Positions 17,498 through 26,418 are shown, numbered from the stretch's first letter. The stretch: 64,000 bases of DNA from Burkholderia stabilis (GCF_001742165.1 NZ_CP016443.1:62001-126000); one strand, 5' to 3'. The notes: a model not told the origin generated them from the letters alone. Numbers and translations: made by a program.

Positions 17498-18619
17498 TCA
17501 TGCGTCGAACGGCGGGTAGTCGGTATAACCGGCTTCGCCGCCGCCATAGGCGGTGGACATGTCCGCATGGGCGAGCGGCCGGTCGTGCCTGATGCGTTCG
17601 ACGAAATCCGGATTCGCGATGAACGGGTAACCGAACGACACGAGATCGGCATGGTCATCGCGCAGCGCCGTTTCCGCACGCGCCTTCGTGTACCCGTTGT
17701 TTGCGATGTAGAACCCGCCGAACGATCGACGTAGCGCGTCATAGTCGAAAGCCGGCACCGTGTCGGGCGCTGCCTGGGGAATGCCTTCGACGACGTGGAG
17801 GTAGGTGACGAGCCCCCCGAGCCGATTCGCGAAACGTTCGAACAACGCCTGCGGATCGCTGTCGGAGATTCCGCCGAAATGAGGCGTGACAGGGGAAATT
17901 CGCACACCGATACGATCCGGTCCCCACACGGCATTGACTGCGCGCACCACTTCGAGCGGGAACAGGATCCGTTTGTCGATCGTTCCGCCGTAGTGATCCG
18001 TTCGCCGGTTCGTGCCGTCACGCAGGAACTGATCGAGCAGGTAGCCGTTGCCGGCGTGGATCTCCACGCCGTCGAACCCCGCCCGCCGAGCGGCTTGGGC
18101 GGCATGAACGTACTGTTCGATGATCCCGGCAATTTCACCGGGTTCGAGCGCGCGCGGAGTCGGGTGCGGCTTCGGGCCGTCCGGCGTGTAGGCGACGCCG
18201 TCGGGCTGAACCGCGGACGGCGCCACCGGCAGTGACGCATCGGGCTGCAGGTCCGGATGGCCGATGCGGCCGACATGCGCAAGCTGCACGAAGATGTGTC
18301 CGCCTTGCCGATGCACGGCGTCGGTTACCTGTTTCCAGCCTTCGACCTGCGCGTCGCTGTGGATGCCCGGCGTGAACGGGTAGCCCTTGCCCTGCGGCGA
18401 GACCTGGGTTCCTTCGGTCACGATCAAGCCTGCGGATGCGCGTTGCGCGTAGTAGGCCGCGTTCATCGGTCCGGGCGCATCGTCGGCGCCGGCGCGGCTG
18501 CGCGTCATCGGCGCCATCACGATCCGGTTCCTGAGCGTGATCTGTCCGAGCTTGACCGGCTCGAAAAGGGACGCGCGATGCGGCGTCGGGTGTTGTGCGA
18601 GAGAGTCGTCGGTAGTCAT
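17498..18619 (-). CDS. Old Yellow Enzyme family alkene reductase (NemA-like)
   Basis: This 373-residue FMN enzyme reduces activated C=C bonds and nitro compounds with NADPH. VMAPMTRSRAG, EIHAGNGYLLDQFLRDGTNRRTDHYGG (substrate-binding His-x-x-Asn pair as in yeast OYE1) and FGYPFIANPDFVERI are family hallmarks. The start MTTDDSLAQ places the barrel start (LFEPVKLGQITLRNRIV) at the usual residue; a longer frame overlaps the divergent LysR gene. It probably heads the operon with DoxX and the quinone oxidoreductase, controlled by the divergent LysR protein, as in electrophile/quinone stress systems. Confidence 0.92.
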   Translation of the reverse strand: MTTDDSLAQHPTPHRASLFEPVKLGQITLRNRIVMAPMTRSRAGADDAPGPMNAAYYAQRASAGLIVTEGTQVSPQGKGYPFTPGIHSDAQVEGWKQVTDAVHRQGGHIFVQLAHVGRIGHPDLQPDASLPVAPSAVQPDGVAYTPDGPKPHPTPRALEPGEIAGIIEQYVHAAQAARRAGFDGVEIHAGNGYLLDQFLRDGTNRRTDHYGGTIDKRILFPLEVVRAVNAVWGPDRIGVRISPVTPHFGGISDSDPQALFERFANRLGGLVTYLHVVEGIPQAAPDTVPAFDYDALRRSFGGFYIANNGYTKARAETALRDDHADLVSFGYPFIANPDFVERIRHDRPLAHADMSTAYGGGEAGYTDYPPFDA

Positions 18620-18747
18620 TGTTTCGTGTTCCCGGTGAAGTTCATCCGCTGTCGGTGCCGCGATGCGGGTTCGATCGGTGACGGCGAGCCGACAGTGCGT
18701 CGACAGGAATGTAGGGGAGCCAGACCATCGAAACAATTGGTTAAAAT

Positions 18748-18762
18748 AGATCGTTAATATCT
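18748..18762. promoter_or_regulatory. Candidate LysR-type site in the OYE/LysR divergent region
   Basis: AGAT-N7-ATCT lies in an AT-rich stretch (18735-18778) 17 bp before the LysR start, between two divergently transcribed genes. The position fits an autoregulatory LysR site; the sequence evidence is modest. Confidence 0.4.
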
Positions 18763-18778
18763 GTTTTCTTGATAAATC

Positions 18779-19678
18779 ATGGATCGCAGTCCCAATCTGG
18801 ACCAGCTCCGGACGTTCGTGGCCGTTGTCGAGGCCGGCAGCTTTTCGGGTGCCGCGCGGCGGCTCGATCGCGCTCAATCGGTGGTGAGTTACGCGGTCGC
18901 CAACCTCGAGGCGCAACTCGGCGTGCCGCTGTTCGAGCGCGGCAAACGGCGCCCGCAACTGACGCCGGCCGGCGAAGTCGTCCTCGCCGATGCGCGCAGG
19001 CTCGACATGTTGATTGGCCAGTTGCAGGCAAAGACGGCCGGGTTGCGAGGCGGGGTGGAGGCGGAGTTGTCACTGGCGGTGGACGTGATGTTCCCGCTGC
19101 CGAAGCTGGTCGAGGGTTTGCAGGCGTTCGCCGATGCGTTCCCGACGGTTGCGCTCAACCTGACGATCGAGGCGCTCGGCGGCGTGATGAAACTCGTGCT
19201 CGACGGCGCTTGCGCGCTCGGCATCAGCGGCCCGGTCCCGAACTGGCCGGACGCCATCGACGCAACGTCGATGGGTTCCATTGAACTGGTGACGGTTGCA
19301 GCGCCCGGGCACCCGCTCGCGCAACGCAGCACGCGCATCCCGCTGTCGGAAGCGCGCGAGCATACGCAGCTCGTGCTGACCGATCGGAGCAAGGTCACGG
19401 AAGGGCAATCGTTCGGGATCTATGCGACCCGCACGTGGAAGGTGGCGGATCTGGGCGCCAAACACCGCATGCTGCTCGCGGGGTTGGGGTGGGGGTCGAT
19501 GCCGATGCACCTGATCGAGGACGACCTGCAGCGTGGCCTGCTGGTGGCGATCAAGCTGTCCGATCGGCGTGTGATCCGCTACGGACTGTCGCTGATCCGG
19601 CGGGCCGATCGAACGAGCGGGCCGGCGGCAAAGTGGCTCATGGATTATCTGACGCGCGTCGGTGATCCAGGGGCATAG
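18779..19678 (+). CDS. LysR-family regulator
   Basis: The 299 residues begin MDRSPNLDQLRTFVAVVEAGSFSGAARRLDRAQSVVSYAVANLEAQLGVPLFERG, a canonical LysR winged HTH, followed by the effector domain. It is divergent from the OYE-DoxX-quinone reductase genes (159-bp gap) and most likely activates them on an electrophile or redox signal. Confidence 0.92.
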   Translation: MDRSPNLDQLRTFVAVVEAGSFSGAARRLDRAQSVVSYAVANLEAQLGVPLFERGKRRPQLTPAGEVVLADARRLDMLIGQLQAKTAGLRGGVEAELSLAVDVMFPLPKLVEGLQAFADAFPTVALNLTIEALGGVMKLVLDGACALGISGPVPNWPDAIDATSMGSIELVTVAAPGHPLAQRSTRIPLSEAREHTQLVLTDRSKVTEGQSFGIYATRTWKVADLGAKHRMLLAGLGWGSMPMHLIEDDLQRGLLVAIKLSDRRVIRYGLSLIRRADRTSGPAAKWLMDYLTRVGDPGA

Positions 19679-19872
19679 GCCGACCACCCGGGAGGCCGCT
19701 CGATGACGCGAGGCAAGCGGCGATCGCGGCACAGCGGCCGTGACCGGGCAAACTTGATCGGGAAAAGCACCAAAAGTTTGTGAATTATTTCCGGGCTATA
19801 GTGAAATCACTGGCGGTAGGCACGGCGCTTTTTGCCGATACCGGCCAGGTCATGACTGTAGACGGGTGCTGT

Positions 19873-20085
19873 ATGAAAAATAAAATCGAAAAGACCGCCG
19901 GACCGATCTGGGGTGTCGTTGCAGGATTGCTTCTTGCCGCTGCCGGGCTGAGCCTCGGCATCTTCCCGACGTCGCTGCACAGCTCGGGAACCGCAAGCGA
20001 CTTCATGGCGTCCGGCGCGGCGATGCTGGGCATCTTCCTCGTCGTCTATTCCACGCACGAGTTGCGAAGAAAGCGCTCGCACTGA
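19873..20085 (+). CDS. Small hypothetical membrane protein
   Basis: The 70 residues start MKNKIEKTAG and have two hydrophobic helices (PIWGVVAGLLLAAAGLSLGIF and MASGAAMLGIFLVVYSTHE) with a basic C-terminal tail RRKRSH. A further in-frame start lies 31 codons upstream, but the Lys-rich ATG start is more natural. No family is recognised. It stands alone between LysR and the Nudix gene. Confidence 0.6.
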   Translation: MKNKIEKTAGPIWGVVAGLLLAAAGLSLGIFPTSLHSSGTASDFMASGAAMLGIFLVVYSTHELRRKRSH

Positions 20086-20129
20086 GCGATTGCGCGGCGC
20101 TGCCCACGAAGCACGACTTGAGCCGGCCA

Positions 20130-20170
20130 ACGGCTCATGAATACGCTCGTCCGCGATACGCATGAGCCGT
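20130..20170. terminator. Long-loop hairpin between convergent genes
   Basis: ACGGCTCATG and CATGAGCCGT pair perfectly around a 21-nt loop, between the ends of the small membrane protein gene and the Nudix gene. There is no U-run, so it is only a possible bidirectional terminator. Confidence 0.4.
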
Positions 20171-20187
20171 ACGGGAATGTGTGCGCG

Positions 20188-20592
20188 TTACGACTTGAGG
20201 ATTTCGTGCTTGTAGACGAGTTCGACGATGCGCTTCGTCGGGATGCTTGCGCGCAATGCGTCGACGCCGTCGATCGGAAACCACCGGCATTTCTCGATCT
20301 CGTTGTTCGGTTGTGGCGTGTGGTCCGGGCCGACTTCCGCGAAGAACACGTGATGGATCTTCGCGAGCCCGGTGAACTGCATCGAGTACACCAGATCCTG
20401 GCCGGTGACGCCGGTTTCTTCGCACAACTCGCGATGCGCGGCTTCGAGCGGCGTTTCCCCGCGCTTGATCGTGCCGCCGGGAAGGGCCCAGCGTGACGAC
20501 GCGCGCGCGACGAGCAGCACCTGGCCGTCGCGGTAGCAGACGATCGTCGCCCGTTCTTTGATGGGTGCTTCGGTCGATTGTGGGGTACTCAT
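20188..20592 (-). CDS. Nudix hydrolase
   Basis: This 134-residue protein carries a perfect Nudix box (G-x5-E-x7-RE-L-x-EE-x-GV) from Gly40 to Val62. Such enzymes split nucleoside diphosphates linked to another moiety (sugar nucleotides, oxidised dNTPs, cofactors) with Mg2+. The substrate is not deducible. ATG start in MSTPQSTEAPIKERATIVCYRDGQ; no operon partner. Confidence 0.92.
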   Translation of the reverse strand: MSTPQSTEAPIKERATIVCYRDGQVLLVARASSRWALPGGTIKRGETPLEAAHRELCEETGVTGQDLVYSMQFTGLAKIHHVFFAEVGPDHTPQPNNEIEKCRWFPIDGVDALRASIPTKRIVELVYKHEILKS

Positions 20593-20902
20593 GGGCTCAG
20601 GGGCTTGGATACTGGCGAGATTCTAGCCAGTGCCGATCCCGGTGCCAAGGCGACATCGGCTCGAACTGCCCGATCACGCGACAGTGGGTGATGTCGACGG
20701 TGACGCACGTGCGCATCATGAACCGTCGGGAATGAACGCAAGACGGGTTCGAGCGACCGGCGCTGCAAGGGCGCCGATAAGTCAAAGCTGCTCGCAGCGG
20801 GTGAATTACCCGCGAATCGGCTGGAAATGGACCGTTTACAGGCGGATTCGCCCGGTGGTCGAGGCGCATACTTGAGGCCCCAATACGAGACCGGACACAG
20901 CG
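20593..20902. other. Intergenic region of about 310 bp between divergent genes
   Basis: This holds the upstream regions of the Nudix gene (minus) and a small plus-strand gene. The only structure I see is a 6-bp hairpin, GCGGGT-gaatt-ACCCGC, at 20797-20813. No further gene is supported. Confidence 0.5.
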
Positions 20903-21142
20903 ATGACTACCTTGAGCATGCAAACGATCGTTTGCGGCAAGACCATTCAGGTAGCCCTGATGACCGATACCGGAACGGCGAGTATTTTCGTGATGGACAA
21001 TGACGATGGTTCCCATCAGCCGCAGATCATGAAGGTCCGCCAGTACCTCGATGCGGGTATGACGGATCAGGACGTCGTGCGCCACGTGCTGAATATCGTG
21101 GTGGCCTCGATCGAGCGGCGCGGCCATCTTTGGGCGCACTGA
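20903..21142 (+). CDS. Small hypothetical protein
   Basis: The 79 residues (MTTLSMQTIVCGKTIQVALMTDTGTASIFVMDNDDG...) show alternating hydrophobic strands and a C-terminal amphipathic helix (DQDVVRHVLNIVVASIERRGHLW). No signal peptide, membrane segment or known motif is seen. The composition and codon use look coding. No family is recognised. Confidence 0.55.
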   Translation: MTTLSMQTIVCGKTIQVALMTDTGTASIFVMDNDDGSHQPQIMKVRQYLDAGMTDQDVVRHVLNIVVASIERRGHLWAH

Positions 21143-21233
21143 GCGCCTTCCGCACGATCGTCTGCTGGACGTCTGAAGGCGCGACAGGACGCCCCGCGAT
21201 TCGGCAGGTTCGAGCTTCGAGTCCGAGCGCGTA

Positions 21234-21551
21234 CTACCGTCTGGCGTGCTTCATTTCCTCCGCTTCCATTGCCGCGTTTCGTTCCTCGCTCGCGGAAACC
21301 GGGTCCATCGCCTCGCCGATCGAGGCCAATGCATATTCGCAGGCCAGCTTCGTTTCCTCGACGTCGGCGTCGGGCTCCTCATCGTCGTTGACGGGCGGGT
21401 CGAGCATGTCCCTGAGCATCGTCGCCAACTCCGGCGTGTCCCACGGTTCGCCGCGTTGTTCCTTTTTCCTGATGTAGTGGCGGATTTCCGCGTCCTGTTC
21501 GGGCGTCAGTGGAAGGTGCCGAAAAGTGCTGTTGGGGTTGGCATCAATCAT
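21234..21551 (-). CDS. Hypothetical acidic protein
   Basis: This 105-residue soluble protein is rich in Glu and Asp (LDPPVNDDEEPDADVEETKLACEYALASIGEAMDPVSASEERNAAMEAEEMKHARR). The N-terminus (LPLTPEQDAEIRHYIRKKEQRGEPWDTPELATMLRDML) looks helical. The ATG has AGGAG 6 nt upstream, which supports expression. No known domain is recognised; it could be a small adaptor or regulator. Confidence 0.6.
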   Translation of the reverse strand: MIDANPNSTFRHLPLTPEQDAEIRHYIRKKEQRGEPWDTPELATMLRDMLDPPVNDDEEPDADVEETKLACEYALASIGEAMDPVSASEERNAAMEAEEMKHARR

Positions 21552-22068
21552 GATGTTGCTCCTGAGTCCGGCAGGCGCCCGGGCTGGCTGCTTCCCGGGA
21601 CACGCGCATGCCGGAAAAACGATATGGATGACGTATCGATGCCGGCTTCGTCGTCATGCGGACGGCCGTACCGCGCCGGCACATGAGGCAAACGAGCCGG
21701 CAATCTTCGAATCCGTGATGGTGATGCACGCTCATCACGCGCTTCCGAACGTTCGGTTGCCACGAATCGCAGGACGAGCGTATCCGGCCTGTATCGCCAG
21801 TGTGCGGCGCGACGGGGTAGAGCGAAAGGCGTAACGCTGCGTGCGAAAGCGGGCACGATGCAGCAAGAGGGAGAGGGCAGGCGGGCAGTCGAACGGCTCA
21901 CGAGCGCCCGGACGAGTTCATCATACGCGCGTCGTCCTTCGGGTGCCGATCTTATTTCGGGGGATGGGGATTGCCGCTGATTTGAGGTTCCGATACGGCG
22001 GGTGGAACCGTCGTTCGGGCCGACCGCGCGGTGTCCGACACACCGCGCGGTTGCCCGCTATTCCGTGT
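21552..22068. other. Intergenic region of about 517 bp
   Basis: It lies between the start of the acidic protein gene and the 3' end of the xanthine permease gene. I see no supported gene. The right part holds a strong hairpin (22023-22051) that probably ends permease transcription. Confidence 0.5.
22023..22051 (-). terminator. Perfect 12-bp hairpin after the xanthine permease
   Basis: ACCGCGCGGTGT and ACACCGCGCGGT flank a 5-nt loop, 18 bp beyond the permease stop codon. No U-run follows on either strand, so termination efficiency is uncertain. Confidence 0.5.
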
Positions 22069-23457
22069 TTACTTCTTTTCCGGCAGGAACCAGTTCATCA
22101 CGAGCGCGCAGATGCCGCCCGTCGCGACGCCCGATTCCAGCACGTTCTTCAGCGCGTGCGGCAGGCTGTTCAGGATGTCCGGCACCTGCGACACGCCGAG
22201 GCCGAGCGCGAGCGACACCGCGATGATCAGCAGCGCGCGACGGTCGAGCTGGACGCCCGCGAGAATGTTGATGCCCGATGCGGCCACCGCGCCGAACATC
22301 ACCATCGCCGCGCCGCCGAGCACGGGTTCCGGCACGGCCTGCAGCACGCCGGCGACGACCGGGAACAGGCCGAGCACCACGAGCATGCCCGCGATCCAGA
22401 TGCCGACGTAGCGGCTCGCGACGCCGGTGATCTGGATCACGCCGTTGTTCTGCGCGAACACCGAGCTCGGGAACGTATTGAACACGCCGGCCAGCAGCGA
22501 GTTCGCGCCGTTGACGAGCACGCCGCCCTTGATCCGTTGCATCCACACCGGCCCTTCGACCGGCTCGTTCGAGATCTTGCTGGTGGCGGTGACGTCGCCG
22601 ATCGCTTCGAGCGACGTGACGAGGTAGATGATCAGCATCGGCACGAACAGCGACCACGAGAAGCCGATGCCGAAGTGAAGCGGCGTCGGCACCTGGAACA
22701 GCGCGGCCTGGTGCATGCCGGTGAAATCGAGGCGGCCGAGGAACGCGGCCGCGAGGTAGCCGATCAGGAGCGCGATGACGAGCGCGGTGCTGCGCACCCA
22801 GACGATCGGCACGCGGTTCAGCAGGATGATCGTGCCGAGCACGAGGCCCGACAGCGTCAGGTTCTCGGCGCTCGCGAACGTGCCCTTGGCCATCGCACCA
22901 TATCCGCCGCCCATGCTGATGAGGCCGACCTTGATCAGCGTGAGGCCGATCAGCAGCACGACGATGCCGGTGACGAGCGGCGTGATCAGGCGCTTCACGA
23001 ACGGCAGGATGCGCGACACGCCCATCTCGACGAACGAACCGGCGATGACGACGCCGAAGATCGCGGCCATCACGGTCTCGACCGGCGTGCCCTGCTTGAC
23101 CATCAGGCTGCCGCCGGCGATCAGCGGGCCGACGAAGTTGAAGCTCGTGCCCTGGACGATCAGCAGGCCGGCGCCCAGCGGGCCGAAGCGCTTGCACTGG
23201 ACGAAGGTGGCGATGCCGGAAATCACCAGCGACATCGACACGATCAGGGTCGTATCGCGGCTGGACACGCCTAGCGCCTGGCAGATCAGCAGGCCGGGCG
23301 TGACGATCGGCACGATGATCGCCAGCAGGTGCTGCAGCGCGGCGACGAAAGCGACCATCGGCGCCGGCCGGTCGTTCGGGCCATAGACGAGGTCGCGGGC
23401 CGCTTCTGCGGCATCGGCGCCGTGGGAGGCGGGTTGGGCGGAGGAGGCGGGTTGCAT
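22069..23457 (-). CDS. NCS2-family xanthine/purine:H+ symporter (XanQ-like)
   Basis: This 462-residue membrane protein has about 12-14 hydrophobic segments. AQNNGVIQITGVASRYVG matches the nucleobase-ascorbate transporter signature almost as in E. coli XanQ, as do LLAIIVPIVTPGLLICQALG near the N-terminus and ITPLVTGIVVLLIGLTLIKVGLISMGGGYGA. Xanthine or a related purine is the likely substrate, imported with protons. The ATG giving MQPASSAQ is used; a TTG six codons earlier is less likely. It lies downstream of the LysR gene on the same strand (126-bp gap). Confidence 0.92.
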   Translation of the reverse strand: MQPASSAQPASHGADAAEAARDLVYGPNDRPAPMVAFVAALQHLLAIIVPIVTPGLLICQALGVSSRDTTLIVSMSLVISGIATFVQCKRFGPLGAGLLIVQGTSFNFVGPLIAGGSLMVKQGTPVETVMAAIFGVVIAGSFVEMGVSRILPFVKRLITPLVTGIVVLLIGLTLIKVGLISMGGGYGAMAKGTFASAENLTLSGLVLGTIILLNRVPIVWVRSTALVIALLIGYLAAAFLGRLDFTGMHQAALFQVPTPLHFGIGFSWSLFVPMLIIYLVTSLEAIGDVTATSKISNEPVEGPVWMQRIKGGVLVNGANSLLAGVFNTFPSSVFAQNNGVIQITGVASRYVGIWIAGMLVVLGLFPVVAGVLQAVPEPVLGGAAMVMFGAVAASGINILAGVQLDRRALLIIAVSLALGLGVSQVPDILNSLPHALKNVLESGVATGGICALVMNWFLPEKK

Positions 23458-23583
23458 GGCGAGCGGGCCGGACAAGGTGGAAAGTGCGGCATTTTATCCG
23501 AAGGGCCCGCCGGCGCCCCGGGGCGCGCCGCAATCGTCGGGATTCACGGGCACGGGAAACGGCGACGGATCGGCGCGTGCTCG

Positions 23584-24528
23584 TCAGCGGGTTCGCCGCG
23601 ATCCGGGCGCGGCCGTCGTCGCGATCGCGCTGAACCCGGGCAGTTCGGGAATCCGTTGCGCCATGAATTGCAGGAACGTGCGGGTCCTGAGCGGCAGATA
23701 CCGGCGCGACGCATACACGAGGTGCAGCGCATGCGGCGGCACCATGTCCCACTTCGGCAGCAACCGGACGAGCTGCCCGGTGTCGATCAGGTCCTGCACG
23801 AGCCACGCCGGCGCGCTGCCCACCGCGCGCCCGGCCAGGAAGCATTCCCGCAGCGCGATCGAGCTGTTCACGCGATACCGGCCGTGCACGGGAACGGCGA
23901 TCTTCTCGTCGCCCCGCGCAAATTCCAGTTCGCTGCCGATGTCCGCGCGCGCGTATCCGACATATTCGTGCTTCGCCAGGTCTGCCGGCCGGCGGATCGC
24001 GCTCGCCTGCGACACGTAGCGCGGCGTGGCCACCAGCAGCCGCGGCGACGACGCGACGTGGCGCGCGACGACATCCGGCGGCAGTACATGGCCGAGGCGA
24101 ATGGCGACATCGACGCCCTCCTCGACCAGATCGACCACGCGATCGGTCAGGTGCAGCTCGACGTCGATCTCCGGCCATGCGGCGAGGAATTCGAGCACGA
24201 GCGCGTTCAGCCGCAACTCGCCCAGCCCGAGCGGCGCGTTGACGACCAGCTTGCCGACCGGCCGCAGCGTTTGTCCGCGCACCTCGGCCACCGCGCTTTC
24301 GTATTCGTCGAGCACGCGCTTGCAGCGGTCGTAGAACCGGCGGCCTTCGTCGGTCGGCGCGAGGCTGGTCGTCGAGCGTTCGAGCAGGCGCACGCCGAGT
24401 TCCTTTTCGAGCGCGGCGACGATCTTGCTGATCGTCGGCTGGCCGGTGCCTTCCTCGCGCGCGACCGCCGAAAAATTGCCCAGCTCGATCGCGCGGACGA
24501 ACACGCGCATCGATCGCAGCGAATCCAT
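23584..24528 (-). CDS. LysR-family regulator
   Basis: The 314 residues start MDSLRSMRVFVRAIELGNFSAVAREEGTGQPTISKIVAALEKELGVRLLERS, a full LysR HTH, with a complete effector domain. It is divergent from the SDR gene at 24632. Two ATTCC/GGAAT inverted repeats lie between them, one overlapping this gene's own leader, so it probably controls both itself and the SDR gene. Confidence 0.92.
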   Translation of the reverse strand: MDSLRSMRVFVRAIELGNFSAVAREEGTGQPTISKIVAALEKELGVRLLERSTTSLAPTDEGRRFYDRCKRVLDEYESAVAEVRGQTLRPVGKLVVNAPLGLGELRLNALVLEFLAAWPEIDVELHLTDRVVDLVEEGVDVAIRLGHVLPPDVVARHVASSPRLLVATPRYVSQASAIRRPADLAKHEYVGYARADIGSELEFARGDEKIAVPVHGRYRVNSSIALRECFLAGRAVGSAPAWLVQDLIDTGQLVRLLPKWDMVPPHALHLVYASRRYLPLRTRTFLQFMAQRIPELPGFSAIATTAAPGSRRTR

Positions 24529-24531
24529 CTT

Positions 24532-24581
24532 ATTCCCTTATGGAATGAACCTTATTCGAGTCTCCCACATTCCGTCGGAAT
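24532..24581. promoter_or_regulatory. Two ATTCC...GGAAT inverted repeats between LysR and SDR genes
   Basis: ATTCC-N5-GGAAT occurs at 24532-24546 and ATTCC-N3-GGAAT at 24569-24581. The first overlaps the LysR gene's ribosome-binding region, the second lies about 50 bp before the SDR start. Two copies of the same half-site in a 50-bp divergent region are a good candidate for the regulator's binding sites. Confidence 0.55.
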
Positions 24582-24631
24582 CGAGAATGACCTAACGTTC
24601 GCGAACCTTCAATCCCTGATGAGGAGTCGAC

Positions 24632-25369
24632 ATGAACGAAACCATGCAGTCTTCGGCGCTGGACGGCGCGCACGTCGTGATATTCGGCGCGAGTTCCGGC
24701 ATCGGTCTCGCGGCCGCCGCCGCCGCGAAGGCGAGGGGCGCGAGCGTCACGCTGGTCGGCCGCACTCGCGCGAAGCTCGAATCCGCCGCGCAGGCGATCG
24801 GCGGCGCGGGCGTCGCGGTGGCGGATATCGCGGACCGGCACGCGGTGCAGGCCGTATTCGACACGATGACGCGCGTCGATCACCTGGTCGTCACGGCCGG
24901 CCGTTTCATCGCGGGCAAGCTGGGCGAGACCGATCCCGATCATCTGCTCGCCGCGTTGCAGGAGCGTATCGCCGGGCCGGTCTACGCGATCCGGGCCGCG
25001 TTGCCGCTGATGCCAGCCACGGGTTCGATCGTGCTGACCGGCGGGCAGTTGTCGGATCGACCGTCCGCGCAAGGCACGTCCGTCATTGCAGCCGCCGTGC
25101 GCGGCGTCGAGGCGCTCGCGCAGTCGCTCGCGCTGGAGCTGAAACCCATTCGCGTCAACGTCGTCGCGCCCGGCTTCGTCGAGACGCCGCTGTACGACGC
25201 GTTCGGCCCCGAAGCACGCGAAGCGATTCTCTCGGAGGCGGCGGCGGCACTGCCCGGCGGCCGGGTCGGTCATGCCGGCGAAGTCGGGGAAGCGATTGCG
25301 TTCCTGTTGGGCAACGGCTTCATGAATGCCGAAATCCTGCACATCGACGGAGGCGGCCGGCTGGTTTGA
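24632..25369 (+). CDS. Atypical short-chain dehydrogenase (SDR) without the YxxxK pair
   Basis: The 245 residues have the cofactor motif GASSGIG (19-25) and the late NVVAPGFVETPLY signature. Where SDRs normally carry catalytic Tyr-x-x-x-Lys, this reads SVIAAAVRGVEALA: Ile142 stands at Tyr and Val146 at Lys. It may work through other residues or have lost redox activity; a group of such atypical SDRs is known in proteobacteria. Expression is probably controlled by the divergent LysR gene. Confidence 0.88.
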   Translation: MNETMQSSALDGAHVVIFGASSGIGLAAAAAAKARGASVTLVGRTRAKLESAAQAIGGAGVAVADIADRHAVQAVFDTMTRVDHLVVTAGRFIAGKLGETDPDHLLAALQERIAGPVYAIRAALPLMPATGSIVLTGGQLSDRPSAQGTSVIAAAVRGVEALAQSLALELKPIRVNVVAPGFVETPLYDAFGPEAREAILSEAAAALPGGRVGHAGEVGEAIAFLLGNGFMNAEILHIDGGGRLV

Positions 25370-25389
25370 GATGTGTGCGGCAGGCGGCG

Positions 25390-26358
25390 TCAGTTGGCAG
25401 TGCGGCGGCCTGTGCCGCGTGCCGATGCGCGGGAATCCGGATAGGCGCGCTGGCAAACTTCAATGACTGCGTCGCGCAGGCGGCGATGCACCGGGTCGCC
25501 GTGCATGCGCGGATGCCACAGCGCGGACACGAGGATGCCCGGCAGGCGGACGGGGATCTCGAAGCTGCGCAGCCCGAGCGCCTGCTCGAGCCCCGGCGAG
25601 AACGCGTTGCCGAGGCTCGAGCGCGGCACGAGCGCGATCAGGTCGGTGCTGGCCGCGACGCGCATCGCATCGGGGTAGCCCGGCACGACGACGCGCACGG
25701 TCTGGCCCGCGCCGGAGCCGTCGGCCGTATCGCCGGCCGGCCCGCTGAAATCGCCGAGCTGCGATGCGATCACGTGGCTGCAAGCCGCATAGCGGGCGCG
25801 TGTGATCCGGGCCGACGCGAACAGCGGATGCGCGGCACGTGCTACCGCGACGTGCCAGTCGTGAAAAAGCATGCGCGTGTGCAGTTCGGGCGCGTCGTCG
25901 CCGCGCTTGCCGATTTCCAGATCGACGGTGCCGTCGCGCAGCGCCTGCGGATCGCGGTCGAGTTTCGGTACGAAGCGGATGCGCACCTGCGGCGCGACTT
26001 CACCGATGGCGGCGACCACCGGGCCGGACAGCATTTCCATGAACGACGCCGCCGCGCGAATGGTGAACGTGGACGCGAGCGTCACCATGTCCACGTCGGC
26101 CGTCGCCGGCCGGAGCACGGCGCGCGCGTCGCTCGCGATCGTATGCACGCGGTCGCGCAGCGCGGCCGCGTGCGGCGTCGGCACGAGCTTGCGCCCGGCG
26201 CGCACGAGCAACTGATCGCCGGTGGAAATCCGCAGTCGCGTGAGCGTGCGGCTCATCGCGGACGTGCTCAGGCCGAGCCGGCGTGCGGCACCGGTCACGC
26301 TGCTTTCCGACAGCAGCGCGTCGAGTGCGGTGACGAGGTTCAGGTCGATGTCTTCCAT
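25390..26358 (-). CDS. LysR-family regulator
   Basis: The 322 residues (MEDIDLNLVTALDALLSESSVTGAARRLGLSTSAMSRTLTRLR) have a NodD/LeuO-like N-terminus and a complete effector domain. It is divergent from a second SDR gene (26491), with a perfect 7-bp-arm inverted repeat between them. The ATG used gives the typical MEDIDLNLV start; six extra codons upstream are possible. Confidence 0.92.
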   Translation of the reverse strand: MEDIDLNLVTALDALLSESSVTGAARRLGLSTSAMSRTLTRLRISTGDQLLVRAGRKLVPTPHAAALRDRVHTIASDARAVLRPATADVDMVTLASTFTIRAAASFMEMLSGPVVAAIGEVAPQVRIRFVPKLDRDPQALRDGTVDLEIGKRGDDAPELHTRMLFHDWHVAVARAAHPLFASARITRARYAACSHVIASQLGDFSGPAGDTADGSGAGQTVRVVVPGYPDAMRVAASTDLIALVPRSSLGNAFSPGLEQALGLRSFEIPVRLPGILVSALWHPRMHGDPVHRRLRDAVIEVCQRAYPDSRASARGTGRRTAN

Positions 26359-26397
26359 GCGGACAGGATACGCCACTGCATCGATGATATGGCGTTC

Positions 26398-26418
26398 GAT
26401 GCAACTATCGTTTGCATC
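26398..26418. promoter_or_regulatory. Inverted repeat GATGCAA-N7-TTGCATC in the LysR/SDR divergent region
   Basis: A perfect dyad of 21 bp lies 40 bp upstream of the LysR start and 73 bp before the SDR start. Spacing and size fit a LysR dimer site. Confidence 0.55.

Noticed and set aside
16993..18282. Large minus-strand frame ending in the DoxX protein
   Set aside because: Its first two thirds are a shifted reading of the OYE gene; the real DoxX start is at 17424, with a good SD.
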